A DNA stretch of 64,000 bases from Oscillospiraceae bacterium (GCA_015066175.1 SVOW01000009.1:1-64000), one strand, 5' to 3'; counted from the first letter of the stretch, positions 26,639 through 36,062 are shown. The notes: a model not told the origin generated them from the sequence alone. Program-made: numbers and translations.

Positions 26639-28419
26639 TATTCTTCTCCTTTAATAAGTCCAAAGTAACGGCCGGTCCAATATGCGAAAGTATAAACAAA
26701 GCAACTTTCAACGCAGTACATACCGCCTGAATCTTCTGCACAATATGCCATGGGGTTTCTGTCGTATTTTGCGATGAATCTTTCATCAGCAGGGAGAAGT
26801 GAAGAAAGTTCTTTTGTTTTTCCGCTGAAGCGGTACTGCATGGGATAGTCTTTTCTGTCGATTGTCACACCTGATGCAAGACGTGAGGGAGGACAACGGT
26901 AGAAATAATTCGCTGCTCTTTCCATGTCAATTTCATCACCTGTTGCAAGTGTGTATGCATAATCGTAGCAGGGAGAATGTTCTTTTGCAATAGTTGTTCT
27001 CCAGCTTCTGAAGCCGGTCTTCCATTTTTCAAGATATTCATCTTCTTTTTCAAGGTCGCAAAGCTGCCAGAAAGATACAACAGCCAGCATATGGTCGCCG
27101 TACATCATATCTTCTCTTAAATCGTAATCGTTTGCCATACTTGCTTTGTAGAATCTTTCGTGATGCTTTGTTGCAAGTTCGGGATAGCCGAGAGAATAAA
27201 CATCTTCAAGAGCTTTCTTAACTTTTTCATCTCCACCGAGAACAAGGTCTGCAGCTTTAAGATAGAACATCATTTCAGCAGCATTGAGTGCACCGTCTGA
27301 CCAACCCATTTCTGAATTGAAATAGTCAAGGTTCCATTTTGCCCATGCTGTGGGACCGCCGTGGAAATCGCACATCTGATAGCCATGATCAATGAAATGA
27401 TATGTTGTTGTTTTGATTGTTTCTTTGATAATTTCATCAAGCTCAGGGTCAACAGGTCCGAGAATTTCGTGAGCATATCTCATAAGAAGGTACTGAAGTG
27501 TAACTTCATCACTTGATGTATCAGCTTTATAGATAAGATCGTCTTCTGTGTAACCTAAATCTGTATAAAGGTGTCTGAGTCTTTCGGGAATAGGTTCACC
27601 GCAATAGCATTCAGCACCTGATGCATTAAGATGTCTTGCATAGTTTGAATCTCTGAGAGTTGCAGTATCACCTTTTCTTGTAAAGAAAAGACCGTCATCG
27701 GGGATTCTTTCATCTGCACACATATATGTTCTTGCAAAGAAGCCATCACCTCTGCCGGGAACATAGAAAAGAAGAAGACAAGCTTCTGTAGCTCTTGTTG
27801 CAACGTCCTTGATACGGAGTGTTTCAGGGTCATCTGCACCTTTTTCTCTTACCAATGTTGCATAGTGGAAAATTTCACCAACAGCATATGCTGCAGTAAA
27901 GCCGCCGTCGTTATCGCATTCGTTATCATAGAATTTTGAAGAAAGGTCACGTGCTTTTTCAAGTCTTCTCTGGCTTATCATACCGCGTCTGTCAACGATA
28001 TCAAGGGATTCCTGAAGAAGAACGTTTGCTTTTTCATCTGTTGAATATTCAACAAAAGTCATATGCACAACGCCTGTTTCAGTTTTAACCCATACTGAAT
28101 TTCCGTCAGCAAGAAGTTTTTCAACTTTATTGTCGTTAAGGTGTCTGTCAGCAGCAAAGTACATAACCTTGTCTTCAATACGTTCTGCATTTGCATCGTA
28201 TCTTGTCAGACCTGTTGTAGCACCGTACCATTCAGCACCATCATCAGTTTTTACAAAACAAGTGTAATCCTTTTTCTTTGAAGGAAGGGGAAGGGGGAAA
28301 TCTGTAAGGTCAGGTTTCACACATTCAGCCTCAAACAAAGCCTTGGGGATTTCAGGAGAATCGATTTCATAAAAAACCGGCACTCTGTTAAGATGTCTTT
28401 TTAAAATATAAGGTTTCAT
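26638..28419 (-). CDS. Propeller-repeat plus six-hairpin glycosidase-like protein, paralogue 1
   Basis: 594 aa from the ATG at 28419, preceded by GAGAGGTG; the longer frame from 28434 starts inside that site. The N-terminus (about 1-150) has two Reg_prop-like strands (AEWYGATTGLTRYD and SVWVKTETGVVHM). The remainder is an all-helical barrel with DNDGGF, TSSDEVTLQYLL and a WAKWNLDYFN segment, resembling (alpha/alpha)6 glycosidases. No signal peptide. It is related to the 694-aa protein at 32641-34725. Being co-transcribed with manA and the GH38-like gene suggests a carbohydrate role, but the reaction is unknown. Confidence 0.65.
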   Translation of the reverse strand: MKPYILKRHLNRVPVFYEIDSPEIPKALFEAECVKPDLTDFPLPLPSKKKDYTCFVKTDDGAEWYGATTGLTRYDANAERIEDKVMYFAADRHLNDNKVEKLLADGNSVWVKTETGVVHMTFVEYSTDEKANVLLQESLDIVDRRGMISQRRLEKARDLSSKFYDNECDNDGGFTAAYAVGEIFHYATLVREKGADDPETLRIKDVATRATEACLLLFYVPGRGDGFFARTYMCADERIPDDGLFFTRKGDTATLRDSNYARHLNASGAECYCGEPIPERLRHLYTDLGYTEDDLIYKADTSSDEVTLQYLLMRYAHEILGPVDPELDEIIKETIKTTTYHFIDHGYQMCDFHGGPTAWAKWNLDYFNSEMGWSDGALNAAEMMFYLKAADLVLGGDEKVKKALEDVYSLGYPELATKHHERFYKASMANDYDLREDMMYGDHMLAVVSFWQLCDLEKEDEYLEKWKTGFRSWRTTIAKEHSPCYDYAYTLATGDEIDMERAANYFYRCPPSRLASGVTIDRKDYPMQYRFSGKTKELSSLLPADERFIAKYDRNPMAYCAEDSGGMYCVESCFVYTFAYWTGRYFGLIKGEE

Positions 28420-28456
28420 TTTTACACCTCTCAATTTATTTCTTTATATGAGTATA

Positions 28457-30397
28457 TCAAACATTGCCTTGGTTTGCAATGATTTTTTCATCAAGCTCAG
28501 CGAATTTATCAGAAAGAACTTCCCATTCTTCCATCAGCTTATCAAGCTTTACTTTAAGTTCGTTCATTCTGTTTGTTAGTTCGCTTATTTTTTCATAATC
28601 AGAAGCAACTTCAGGCAAAGAAAGTTCTTCTTCAATAAGTGAAGTTTCTTCTTCATTTTTTTCAATTTCTTCTTCACATTTTCTGATTGCAGTCTGCAAT
28701 CTTCTGTGTTCACTTTTCATTTCCTTGCGGAGCTTGTAATCATTCTGTGAAGGTTTTTCTTTTTTTACTGCAACCACTTCTAATTTTTCGTTTTCAAGTG
28801 CAATGCAGTAATCGTCATAGTTTCCGTCAAAATTTTTTATGCCGTCATCGTAAAATCTTATAATTCTTGTGGCAAGTTTATTTATGAAATAACGGTCGTG
28901 TGAAACAGTAAGAATAGTACCGTTATAAGACAACAGTGCATTTTCAAGAGCTTCGCGTGAACGGATGTCAAGATGGTTTGTCGGTTCATCAAGAAGCAAT
29001 AAGTTTGAACCTGTCAGCATAAGTTTCAGAAGAGCAATTCTCGCTTTTTCACCGCCACTGAGTTCTCCCACTTTTTTGAAAACGTCTTCGCCTTTGAAAA
29101 GGAACATTGCAAGAGCACTTCTTACTTGCGTTTCGTTAAAATCTTTGTGCTCATCCCAGATTTCATCAATAGCCATTTTGCTGTCATCAAGGCCTGCTAG
29201 ACTCTGGTCAAAATATCCGATTTTAACATTTGTGCCGAAAGTAAAATCACCGGAATCGGTTGTTTCACGGCCTGTAAGAATTTTAAGCAGAGTTGTTTTG
29301 CCACAACCATTAGGTCCCAGAAGAAACATTCTGTCTTCTTTATAAAGGTTGAAATTTACATTTCTGAAAAGGCGTTTTGAATCAAAGGATTTCTGCAGGT
29401 CTTTTATAAATAAAACGTCGTTTCCGCTTTTTTCTTCTGCTGTGAATTTAAAATGGAATTCTTCCTGTTTTGCATCGGGAGTTTCAAGATTTTCAAGCAT
29501 ACGGTCAATCATTTTCTGTTTGCTTTCCGCAGTTTTTATATTCTTTTCTCTGTTGAACTGCCGTTGCTGTGCAATGATTCCCTCAATTCTGTGAACCTCT
29601 GCCATTGTATTGTCATAATTTCTCTGAACAGTCAGTTTATCAATTTCTTTTTGCTTTAAAGAAGTTGAATAATTACCTTTTCGTAAAGTCAGTTTTTTGT
29701 TTTCTATTTCAAGTGTTTTTGAAGTAACTTTATCAAGGAAATATCTGTCGTGAGAAATTACAAGCGAAGCACCTTTGAAGTCACGCAGAAAATCTTCAAG
29801 CCATTCAACACTTTCAATGTCAAGATGGTTTGTAGGCTCATCAAGAAGCAAAAGATTTGCACCGCTTAAAAGAAGTTTTGCAAGGGAAAGTTTTGATTTC
29901 TGTCCGCCACTCAACGCACTGACGGGAATGTAAAAATCATCCTCCGAAAATCCGAGACCAATAAGTGTTGCTCTTGCACGACTTTTGTATGTAAGTCCGC
30001 CTGAAGACTGAAACTTTTCGGTGAGAAAACTCTGCCTCGCAATAAGCTCATCAAGATTGCCTTCGTTTTTGTCAATTTCTCTTGAAAGGCTTTCAAGCTC
30101 ATTTTCCATTTCAATAATGTCACCAAAAACTGTCATCAATTCACCATACATGGAAAGCTGTGAGCCGCGGCATGCATGCTGCTGCATGTAACCGATAACA
30201 GTATTTTTGCCTGTTATGATGTCACCGTCAAATGAATCTTCTTCGCCTGTGATTATCCTGAAAAGGGTAGTTTTACCAACACCGTTGGCACCAATTAATC
30301 CCACAGCTTCGTTTTCACCGATTTCGAAGTTACCGCCTGAAAAAAGAACAGTTTCTCCGAAACTCATATTCAGATTTGAAGCTGAAAGAACAGCCAT
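28457..30397 (-). CDS. ABC-F family ATPase
   Basis: 646 aa with two ABC cassettes and no membrane segment. Cassette 1 has GANGVGKTT (36-44), LSGGQKSK and LLLLDEPTNHLD. Cassette 2 has GPNGCGKTT, LSGGEKAR and the same Walker B. Between them is the P-site tRNA-interaction-motif linker, and a coiled-coil tail of about 100 residues ends the protein. These proteins act on the ribosome, in translation quality control or antibiotic protection. The housekeeping YdiF/Uup-like subgroup is more likely than a resistance subgroup. Its ATG shares one base with the manA stop. Confidence 0.92.
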   Translation of the reverse strand: MAVLSASNLNMSFGETVLFSGGNFEIGENEAVGLIGANGVGKTTLFRIITGEEDSFDGDIITGKNTVIGYMQQHACRGSQLSMYGELMTVFGDIIEMENELESLSREIDKNEGNLDELIARQSFLTEKFQSSGGLTYKSRARATLIGLGFSEDDFYIPVSALSGGQKSKLSLAKLLLSGANLLLLDEPTNHLDIESVEWLEDFLRDFKGASLVISHDRYFLDKVTSKTLEIENKKLTLRKGNYSTSLKQKEIDKLTVQRNYDNTMAEVHRIEGIIAQQRQFNREKNIKTAESKQKMIDRMLENLETPDAKQEEFHFKFTAEEKSGNDVLFIKDLQKSFDSKRLFRNVNFNLYKEDRMFLLGPNGCGKTTLLKILTGRETTDSGDFTFGTNVKIGYFDQSLAGLDDSKMAIDEIWDEHKDFNETQVRSALAMFLFKGEDVFKKVGELSGGEKARIALLKLMLTGSNLLLLDEPTNHLDIRSREALENALLSYNGTILTVSHDRYFINKLATRIIRFYDDGIKNFDGNYDDYCIALENEKLEVVAVKKEKPSQNDYKLRKEMKSEHRRLQTAIRKCEEEIEKNEEETSLIEEELSLPEVASDYEKISELTNRMNELKVKLDKLMEEWEVLSDKFAELDEKIIANQGNV

Positions 30398-31347
30398 CAG
30401 TCAACCCTCGTTTCAAGAAGTGTCATTTCACCGTTTAAAATAAATTTACCTGTTTTTGCAGGAACAAAAACGCAATCGCCCGCTTTGAGTGCAACTTCGT
30501 TTTCATCGCATTTAATTGTGCCTTCGCCTTCAATACAAACGAAAGAAACAAAAGATTTTTCATCTGCTTCGCCTTCGTATGATGAATGTGTTTTAACTTC
30601 TGAGAAGTTGTAGAATTCACATTCAGAGAGAAGTTTTTTAGAATAATTTTCTGTGTTTTCTTCACCTGAAAATTCAACAGTTTCCTGTTTGTTGTAGTTA
30701 ATAACCTTCAGTGCCTTTTCAACATGAAGTTCTCTTTTTTTACCATCTGCACCAACGCGGTCGTAGTCGTAAACTCTGAAAGTTGTATTTGAATTCTGCT
30801 GAACTTCAACAAGAAAAATTCCTTTGCAGATGGCGTGAAGTGTGCCTGCTTCAATGTGATAACATTCGCCTTTTTTTACTTTAACACGATTTACCTTGTC
30901 GATAAAAGTGCCGTTATTTACACTTTCAATGAATTCTTCTTTTGTGATATCATCTTTAAAGCCATAAATCAGCTCTGCACCTTCGTCACAGTCAGCAATA
31001 TACCATGATTCTGTTTTGCCTTCTTCGCCTGCATCTTTATCTGCTGTTTCATCTGACGGATGCACCTGAAGAGAAAGGTTATCTTTTGCATCGATGAGTT
31101 TTGTAAGAATGGGGAATTTGTCAAACTTTGCACAGTTTGTGCCCATCATTTCTGCATTGAGAACTTCGCGGAGTTCTTTTCCTGCAAAGTCACCGTTTAC
31201 AACAATGCTGGGACCATCTTTATGGCATGAAAGAACCCATGCTTCTGCGGCGATTTCCTTGTCAGATTTAAAGCCGTATTTTTTAAGAAGTCTGTCTCCG
31301 CCCCACAGATAATCTTTAAGAACGGAATCTAATTTGAATATATACAT
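30397..31347 (-). CDS. manA: Mannose-6-phosphate isomerase, class I
   Basis: 316 aa from the ATG at 31347, behind AGGAGTGAT; the GTG at 31356 lies within that site. It interconverts mannose-6-phosphate and fructose-6-phosphate. Zinc ligands Q94, H96 (LSLQVHPSDE), E113 and H171 (EAGTLHAI) are all present. The length matches the short Firmicutes form. It is first in the operon manA-ABC-F-propeller protein-GH38-like. With GH125 this supports mannose catabolism. Confidence 0.95.
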   Translation of the reverse strand: MYIFKLDSVLKDYLWGGDRLLKKYGFKSDKEIAAEAWVLSCHKDGPSIVVNGDFAGKELREVLNAEMMGTNCAKFDKFPILTKLIDAKDNLSLQVHPSDETADKDAGEEGKTESWYIADCDEGAELIYGFKDDITKEEFIESVNNGTFIDKVNRVKVKKGECYHIEAGTLHAICKGIFLVEVQQNSNTTFRVYDYDRVGADGKKRELHVEKALKVINYNKQETVEFSGEENTENYSKKLLSECEFYNFSEVKTHSSYEGEADEKSFVSFVCIEGEGTIKCDENEVALKAGDCVFVPAKTGKFILNGEMTLLETRVD

Positions 31348-31372
31348 TTTTATCACTCCTATCTAAATAATT

Positions 31373-31401
31373 ATTTTACCATATACAATAATTTTTTGCA
31401 A
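31373..31401 (-). promoter_or_regulatory. Promoter of the manA operon
   Basis: On the minus strand TTGCAA, 17 bp, TAAAAT, placed between the upstream terminator and manA. Confidence 0.6.
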
Positions 31402-31425
31402 CAAAAAAGCACTCAATGAGTGCTT
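31402..31425 (-). terminator. Terminator of the 46-aa gene
   Basis: AAGCACTCATTGAGTGCTT hairpin followed by TTTTTT on the minus strand, touching the stop codon. Confidence 0.85.
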
Positions 31426-31564
31426 AAAAATAATCATATTTTTGTTTATGGATTCTGTTATATTCTTCAGCGGTGGGATAAAATTCTTCGTCACCGAAAT
31501 CGTCTTCGTTAAAAAATTCATCTTCTTCTGTTTCTTCAAAATCATCATAAAAATATTCTTTCAT
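31424..31564 (-). CDS. Small acidic, aromatic-rich protein (46 aa)
   Basis: 46 aa, ATG at 31564 with GAAAGGTGATTTT upstream and a terminator overlapping the stop. Eighteen of 46 residues are Asp/Glu and thirteen are Phe/Tyr, for example KEYFYDDFEETEEDEFF. It ends EEYNRIHKQKYDYF. There is no Cys, signal peptide or membrane helix. It is too short for usual gene callers, but the ribosome site, the intact frame and the terminator support a real gene. The function is unknown; a charged binding partner or DNA-mimic-like role is speculation. Confidence 0.7.
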   Translation of the reverse strand: MKEYFYDDFEETEEDEFFNEDDFGDEEFYPTAEEYNRIHKQKYDYF

Positions 31565-31633
31565 AAAATCACCTTTCTGTTTGTTTGTGCAAGATAATTA
31601 TGTACACTTTAATTTTAATTAATCATGACTTTG

Positions 31634-31662
31634 TTGATTTTAATAAAAACATATGATAAAAT
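31634..31662 (+). promoter_or_regulatory. Promoter of the alpha/beta hydrolase gene
   Basis: TTGATT, 17 bp, TAAAAT, followed by GGAAAGGAAAG before the start at 31693. Confidence 0.6.
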
Positions 31663-31692
31663 TAAATAAATAAAACGGAAAGGAAAGTTTTT

Positions 31693-32622
31693 ATGAAAAA
31701 AACAGTTAAATTTTTAAGTTTTGTTTTAGCATTTATCATGATGTTTTCGGTAGTTTCTTTTGCTGCTGACACAACAGAGGAAAAGCCTTTTGAAAACAGC
31801 GAATTTTTTACATACGGCGATTATACTGTTCACTACAGAAGATTTTTCCCCGAAGGTGAAACAAAGGGCAGAATTATTATGATTCACGGCTTTGTCTGCT
31901 CAACGTATGCGTGGAATAATATGGCGGCAGAAATGACAGAAAAAGGCTATGAATGTCTGCTTATTGATATGCCCGGATTCGGCTACACAACAAGAGAAGA
32001 CGAAAATACAGATTTTGTGCCGAGAGAAACTCTGGTACGTGAACTTGCAGAAACTATTGCTCCCATGAGCGAATGGATTGTGGCAGGTCACTCAATGGGT
32101 GGCGGTGTCGCAATGAACGTTGCTGTAGAAAACCCTGAAATCAAAGCACTTCTTCTTTATTGTCCTGCACCCATTAATGCAATGCCTGAAGCAATGAAAG
32201 GCTTTATGACAGGCAAATTTATGAGTGGCATGATGAACCTGATTACACCTTTCATCACTAAACTTACTCCTCTTGTAAGAATGGCACTTCTTATGGCAAG
32301 CATGGATTGTGAATTCACAAAATCTTATGATTTATCAGGCATCACTGAGCCTATGGCACTTCCCGGCACAGGCGGAAACCTTTTCAGAACATCTTTTACA
32401 GCAACTGTAACTGATTTTGACAAGGTAGCACAGCTTGAATGCCCCATTCTTCTTGTAAATGCCACAAAAGACCTTGTGCTTACAGGTCAGATGAAAGAGC
32501 AGACAGCAACACTTATTGAACCTGACGAAATTTACAATGTTGAAACAGGTCATTTCTGCATTGAAAACAGAAGCGAAGAATTAGCAGATGTAACAGAAGA
32601 TTTCCTTGACAAAAATTTATAA
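31693..32622 (+). CDS. Secreted alpha/beta hydrolase
   Basis: 309 aa. A signal peptide (about 1-25, ending SFAA) is followed by an alpha/beta hydrolase fold. The oxyanion region is IHGFVCSTYAW, the nucleophile elbow is AGHSMGGG, the acid is in NATKDLV and the histidine in ETGHFC. A helical lid lies at about 165-235. The reaction is hydrolysis of an ester, amide or related bond; the substrate is unknown. It is followed 18 bp later by the propeller/hairpin protein, so they probably share a transcript. Confidence 0.85.
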   Translation: MKKTVKFLSFVLAFIMMFSVVSFAADTTEEKPFENSEFFTYGDYTVHYRRFFPEGETKGRIIMIHGFVCSTYAWNNMAAEMTEKGYECLLIDMPGFGYTTREDENTDFVPRETLVRELAETIAPMSEWIVAGHSMGGGVAMNVAVENPEIKALLLYCPAPINAMPEAMKGFMTGKFMSGMMNLITPFITKLTPLVRMALLMASMDCEFTKSYDLSGITEPMALPGTGGNLFRTSFTATVTDFDKVAQLECPILLVNATKDLVLTGQMKEQTATLIEPDEIYNVETGHFCIENRSEELADVTEDFLDKNL

Positions 32623-32640
32623 TTAAAGAGGACAGAATTT

Positions 32641-34725
32641 ATGAAAAAACCGGTTTACAAAACAGCCCCTTATCTTCAGAAAGTTATGACAAGATATCCC
32701 ATTGACAGCGATATCAAAAAACTGGCAATTGCCGGAGATGATTTGCTCTATGCCGCATCATCAAAGGGCTTGCACAAACTTGAAAACGGCGTATGGAGTA
32801 CAGTTCTTGAAAATGAGAATATCACAGATGTTTTCTCTGACAAAAACGGAAAAACTTATGCCGCAAGCGGAAAAATTCTCTATTCGGTCAATGAAAATCA
32901 AATTCAAATAAAAAAAGAATTTGAAGAAGAAATTACTGCTCTCGGCGGTGAAACAAGGCTTTATGTTTTAACAAAAAAATATCTTTTCGGAGAATATGAC
33001 GGAGAGATGAAAGTTGAAAATCACACAGAGTTTGAAAGCTTTTGTGTTGACGAAAAAAACAGCAGGGTTTCTGTTGCGAATGAACGCTCCGTTCAACGCC
33101 TTGAAGGCAAAAGAAAAACATGGAGATGCATTTTCCCTGATTTTTCACCGATGCCTGAAATGAATATACAGACAATCTGCTTTGACAGAATCGGTTACCT
33201 CTGGGTAGGTGCAAAGGAAGGCCTTTATATTTATGATTATAAAGACGGCTGGTATAACCGCAAACAAATCGGTATTCTTCCTGAAGAAAGTGTAAATGCA
33301 ATCACTTTCCTTGAAAACGGTGATGCATTTTTAGGCACTGATGCAGGTGCAGTTATTATTTCAAAAGGCAGTGCAAAATACCTGCCTGCAACAAGATATG
33401 CTTTTTCAACTGAGGTTACTGCAGTTGCAGAAAGAAACGGTGTGCTTTACACAGGTTCACAGGGCGGAGTTATAAAAATCGAACAGAAAGAAATGACTCT
33501 TGAAGAAAAAGCATGGGAGCATTTCAGATTCACTGAAAAGTATTTCCCGCGTAAGCAGGGTTATGTTACAGGTATCGGCGGAATTGTAAACGGAGATATG
33601 ACTAATGCAACACGCTCTCGTATTACTGATAACGACGGTCTCTGGACACATACCTATCTTTCAGCACTTTGTTTCTGTTATGCAGTCACAAAGAATGAAG
33701 AGGTATTAAAGGCTGCAAGAAGAGCAAAGGACGCAGGTCTTTTCCTGACAAGAGCACCCGAAATAAAGGGCTTTACTGCACGCGCTGTAAGATTCCCTGA
33801 TGAACCAAATTGGGGTGTGGGTCTCGGAGAAAATAAAATCGACGAGGAATGGCACCGCTCATCTGACGGTACTTATGAATGGCTTGGTGAAACATCTTCA
33901 GACGAAATGACAGGACATTATATGGGATTTTTCCTTTACCATAAATTTGTTGCAGATGAAGCAGAAAAAGAAGAAATAAAAGAAGCTGTCTGCAATATCA
34001 CCGACCATATTTTAGAGCACGACGGATATCTCTGTGATTACGACAATCTTCCTACAACTTGGGCTTGCTGGAACGAACACGAGTTGAATCACAACAGTAA
34101 ATGGATGTGGGAAAGAGGAGTTAATTCTCTTGAAATGCTGGGCTTCCTGAAAATTGCACACTATATGTCAGGTGATGAGAAATATCTGAAGAAATATAAC
34201 GAACTTATTATTGACCATCACTTCCTTCTCAACGCAGCTTATCATAAGCGTGAAGACGGTCATGCCTGTCATATTGACGATTATCTCGGTATGTGTAATA
34301 TGTTCCCATATCTTATGTTGGAAGAGGACCCTGCAATAAGAGGTTATCTTCTTATGGGACTTAAGCACCATTTTGAATACGAAAGAATTGAGGGAAATCC
34401 CTTCTACAATTTCATTTACGGTGCATTTACGGGAGATGTATGTGACCTTGATTATAATGTTAAGGTGCTTCAGGATTATCCGTTGAGCCTTATCAGATAT
34501 AAGATGATAAACAGCACAAGAAGAAATGTGGTTATGTCAGATGAAGGCGTTAAATGGGGAGGCGGTATAAAACCGCTTAAGCCATTTAACTGGGACGAAA
34601 GAACTTTTTCTGAGCTCGGCTCAAGACCGTATACTGTTGACGGTGGAGATGAGAGTATGGCAGTACCCGGCTCGTCATACATGCTTATTTATTGGTTTGC
34701 AAGATATATGGGAATGATTGAGTAA
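32641..34725 (+). CDS. Propeller-repeat plus six-hairpin glycosidase-like protein, paralogue 2
   Basis: 694 aa with no signal peptide. The first 285 residues hold several Reg_prop-like beta-propeller repeats (IGYLWVGAKEGLYIYD, DGWYN, GDAFLGTDAGAVII). From about 300 on there is an all-helical barrel with DNDGLWTHTYLSAL, TSSDEMTGHYMGFFLY, HDGYLCDYDNLPTTWACWNE and LNHNSKWMW. The barrel matches that of paralogue 1 and resembles GH88/GH105/GH127-like hairpin glycosidases. A hydrolase or lyase acting on oligosaccharide is the best inference; no family number can be given. Confidence 0.65.
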   Translation: MKKPVYKTAPYLQKVMTRYPIDSDIKKLAIAGDDLLYAASSKGLHKLENGVWSTVLENENITDVFSDKNGKTYAASGKILYSVNENQIQIKKEFEEEITALGGETRLYVLTKKYLFGEYDGEMKVENHTEFESFCVDEKNSRVSVANERSVQRLEGKRKTWRCIFPDFSPMPEMNIQTICFDRIGYLWVGAKEGLYIYDYKDGWYNRKQIGILPEESVNAITFLENGDAFLGTDAGAVIISKGSAKYLPATRYAFSTEVTAVAERNGVLYTGSQGGVIKIEQKEMTLEEKAWEHFRFTEKYFPRKQGYVTGIGGIVNGDMTNATRSRITDNDGLWTHTYLSALCFCYAVTKNEEVLKAARRAKDAGLFLTRAPEIKGFTARAVRFPDEPNWGVGLGENKIDEEWHRSSDGTYEWLGETSSDEMTGHYMGFFLYHKFVADEAEKEEIKEAVCNITDHILEHDGYLCDYDNLPTTWACWNEHELNHNSKWMWERGVNSLEMLGFLKIAHYMSGDEKYLKKYNELIIDHHFLLNAAYHKREDGHACHIDDYLGMCNMFPYLMLEEDPAIRGYLLMGLKHHFEYERIEGNPFYNFIYGAFTGDVCDLDYNVKVLQDYPLSLIRYKMINSTRRNVVMSDEGVKWGGGIKPLKPFNWDERTFSELGSRPYTVDGGDESMAVPGSSYMLIYWFARYMGMIE

Positions 34726-34942
34726 TTTATGCTATCACTGATGTGAGTTTTCAATAAATTATTATTGTGTTTCCCATAGCAAGTTTTGGCCATAACAGCA
34801 GATTTTAAATTAAAAATACTTGACTAAAATAAAAGCGGGTGATATACTTTTAAAGTAATCACCCGCACTTATTTATTAATTGGGTTTTTATTCGAGAGTG
34901 AATACTTCTTCACTCTTCACTATTACTTCTTACTTAAAATAT
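34726..34942. promoter_or_regulatory. Region upstream of tRNA-Ala with a promoter and inverted repeats
   Basis: TTGACT (34820-34825), 17 bp, TATACT (34843-34848) is a good promoter for the tRNA transcript. GCGGGTGA (34835-34842) and TCACCCGC (34859-34866) form an inverted repeat overlapping it; this may end the preceding gene, though it lacks a good T run. A second inverted repeat, AGAGTGAA with TTCACTCT, follows at about 34894-34918. Confidence 0.5.
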
Positions 34943-35017
<75 letters not shown>

Positions 35018-35018
<1 letters not shown>

Positions 35019-35051
35019 AAAGCCTTGAAACATTAGTGTTTCAAGGCTTTT
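35018..35051 (+). terminator. Element-encoded terminator for the tRNA-Ala transcript
   Basis: A 15-bp stem (35018-35032 with 35037-35051) with loop TTAG and a T-rich end directly after the CCA. The element supplies a replacement for the original tRNA terminator, now at 42598-42628. Confidence 0.85.
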
Positions 35052-35076
35052 CTCATGTCTTTTTATAAATTCCGTG

Positions 35077-35116
35077 ACCTCTTGAATTTTTCGGTAATTT
35101 TAAGAATTCAAGAGGT
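35077..35116. repeat. Inverted copies of the att motif upstream of int
   Basis: ACCTCTTGAATT (35077-35088) and AATTCAAGAGGT (35105-35116) are perfect inverted copies. They share ATTCAAGAGGT with the tRNA att core at 34979-34989. The right copy also forms the ribosome-site region of int. They could be integrase arm or core-type sites. Confidence 0.6.
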
Positions 35117-35123
35117 TATTAAA

Positions 35124-36062
35124 ATGGAAAAAATTGAGTTATTTTCAGGTGCGACAATCAAAGAAACTTTCAATGATTTTATATTATCGAGAAAGACAAA
35201 AGGACTTGCAGATAAAACCTTAGAAAGTTATCAACATCAATTCAAGTCAGTATCAAAACATTTGGATATTTCAATGAGCATTTTTGCACTCCAAAAGACA
35301 GACCTGAATGAAATGATTGTGAGTATGCGGGAAAGCGGGCTTGCTTCAAATACTATTAACTGTTATACAAGAATGCTGAAATCCTTTTTCTCTTGGTGTA
35401 ATGAAGAGGGAATAACTGATCTTAATATTAAACTTTATAAATGCGAAGAAACAATAAAAGAAACTTATACAGACAAGGAACTTGAAAAGCTGTTAAAGAA
35501 GCCTGATATGAGAAAAAGTGATTTTGGTGAATACAGAAATTGGGTAATTATAAATTTTCTCATGAATAGCGGAAGTCGTGCATCAACTATCAGAGCAATT
35601 CAGAACCGTGATGTGGATTTGGAAAATGGAATTGTTTTTTACAGACATACAAAGAATAAAAAGGTTCAGGCGATACCGTTGTGTTCTGCTATGATTACAA
35701 TTTTCAGAGAATATATGAGAATTCGTAAAGGGAAAGAAACTGATTATTTGTTTTGCAATCAATATGGGGAACAGTTATCAGAAAGTGCTCTCAGGCAGTC
35801 GATAGTCAGATACAATCACAAAAGGGGCGTTCAAAAAACAAGCATTCACCTATTCAGACACACCTTTGCGAGAAAATATCTTGTTGATTGTGGGGGAGAT
35901 GCTTTTACACTCCAAAAACTTTTGGGACATTCCACTTTGAAAATGACAAAGCATTACTGCAATATTTTTGATGCTGATTTAACAAAAAACTTTGATAATT
36001 TTTCCCCACTTGCTCAGATTAAATCCAAAAGTGAGCGAATAAAGTTGAACAAAGGATATTAA
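35124..36062 (+). CDS. Tyrosine recombinase/integrase of the element
   Basis: 312 aa from the ATG at 35124, behind AAGAGGTTATT; a longer frame reaches 35055 but lacks a site. A SAM-like core-binding domain (about 8-105) is followed by the catalytic domain. The catalytic set is R152 (NSGSRAST), K177 or K180 in the beta-hairpin, H242 and R245 (HLFRH), H269 (LGHS) and nucleophile Y278. All are present, so it should be active. It would catalyse integration at and excision from tRNA-Ala by recombination within the 47-bp repeats. It is the only gene before the terminator at 36183. Confidence 0.93.
   Translation: MEKIELFSGATIKETFNDFILSRKTKGLADKTLESYQHQFKSVSKHLDISMSIFALQKTDLNEMIVSMRESGLASNTINCYTRMLKSFFSWCNEEGITDLNIKLYKCEETIKETYTDKELEKLLKKPDMRKSDFGEYRNWVIINFLMNSGSRASTIRAIQNRDVDLENGIVFYRHTKNKKVQAIPLCSAMITIFREYMRIRKGKETDYLFCNQYGEQLSESALRQSIVRYNHKRGVQKTSIHLFRHTFARKYLVDCGGDAFTLQKLLGHSTLKMTKHYCNIFDADLTKNFDNFSPLAQIKSKSERIKLNKGY

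Noticed and set aside
31363-31548. 61-codon minus-strand frame
   Set aside because: It overlaps the 46-aa gene in another frame, runs through its terminator and lacks a ribosome site.
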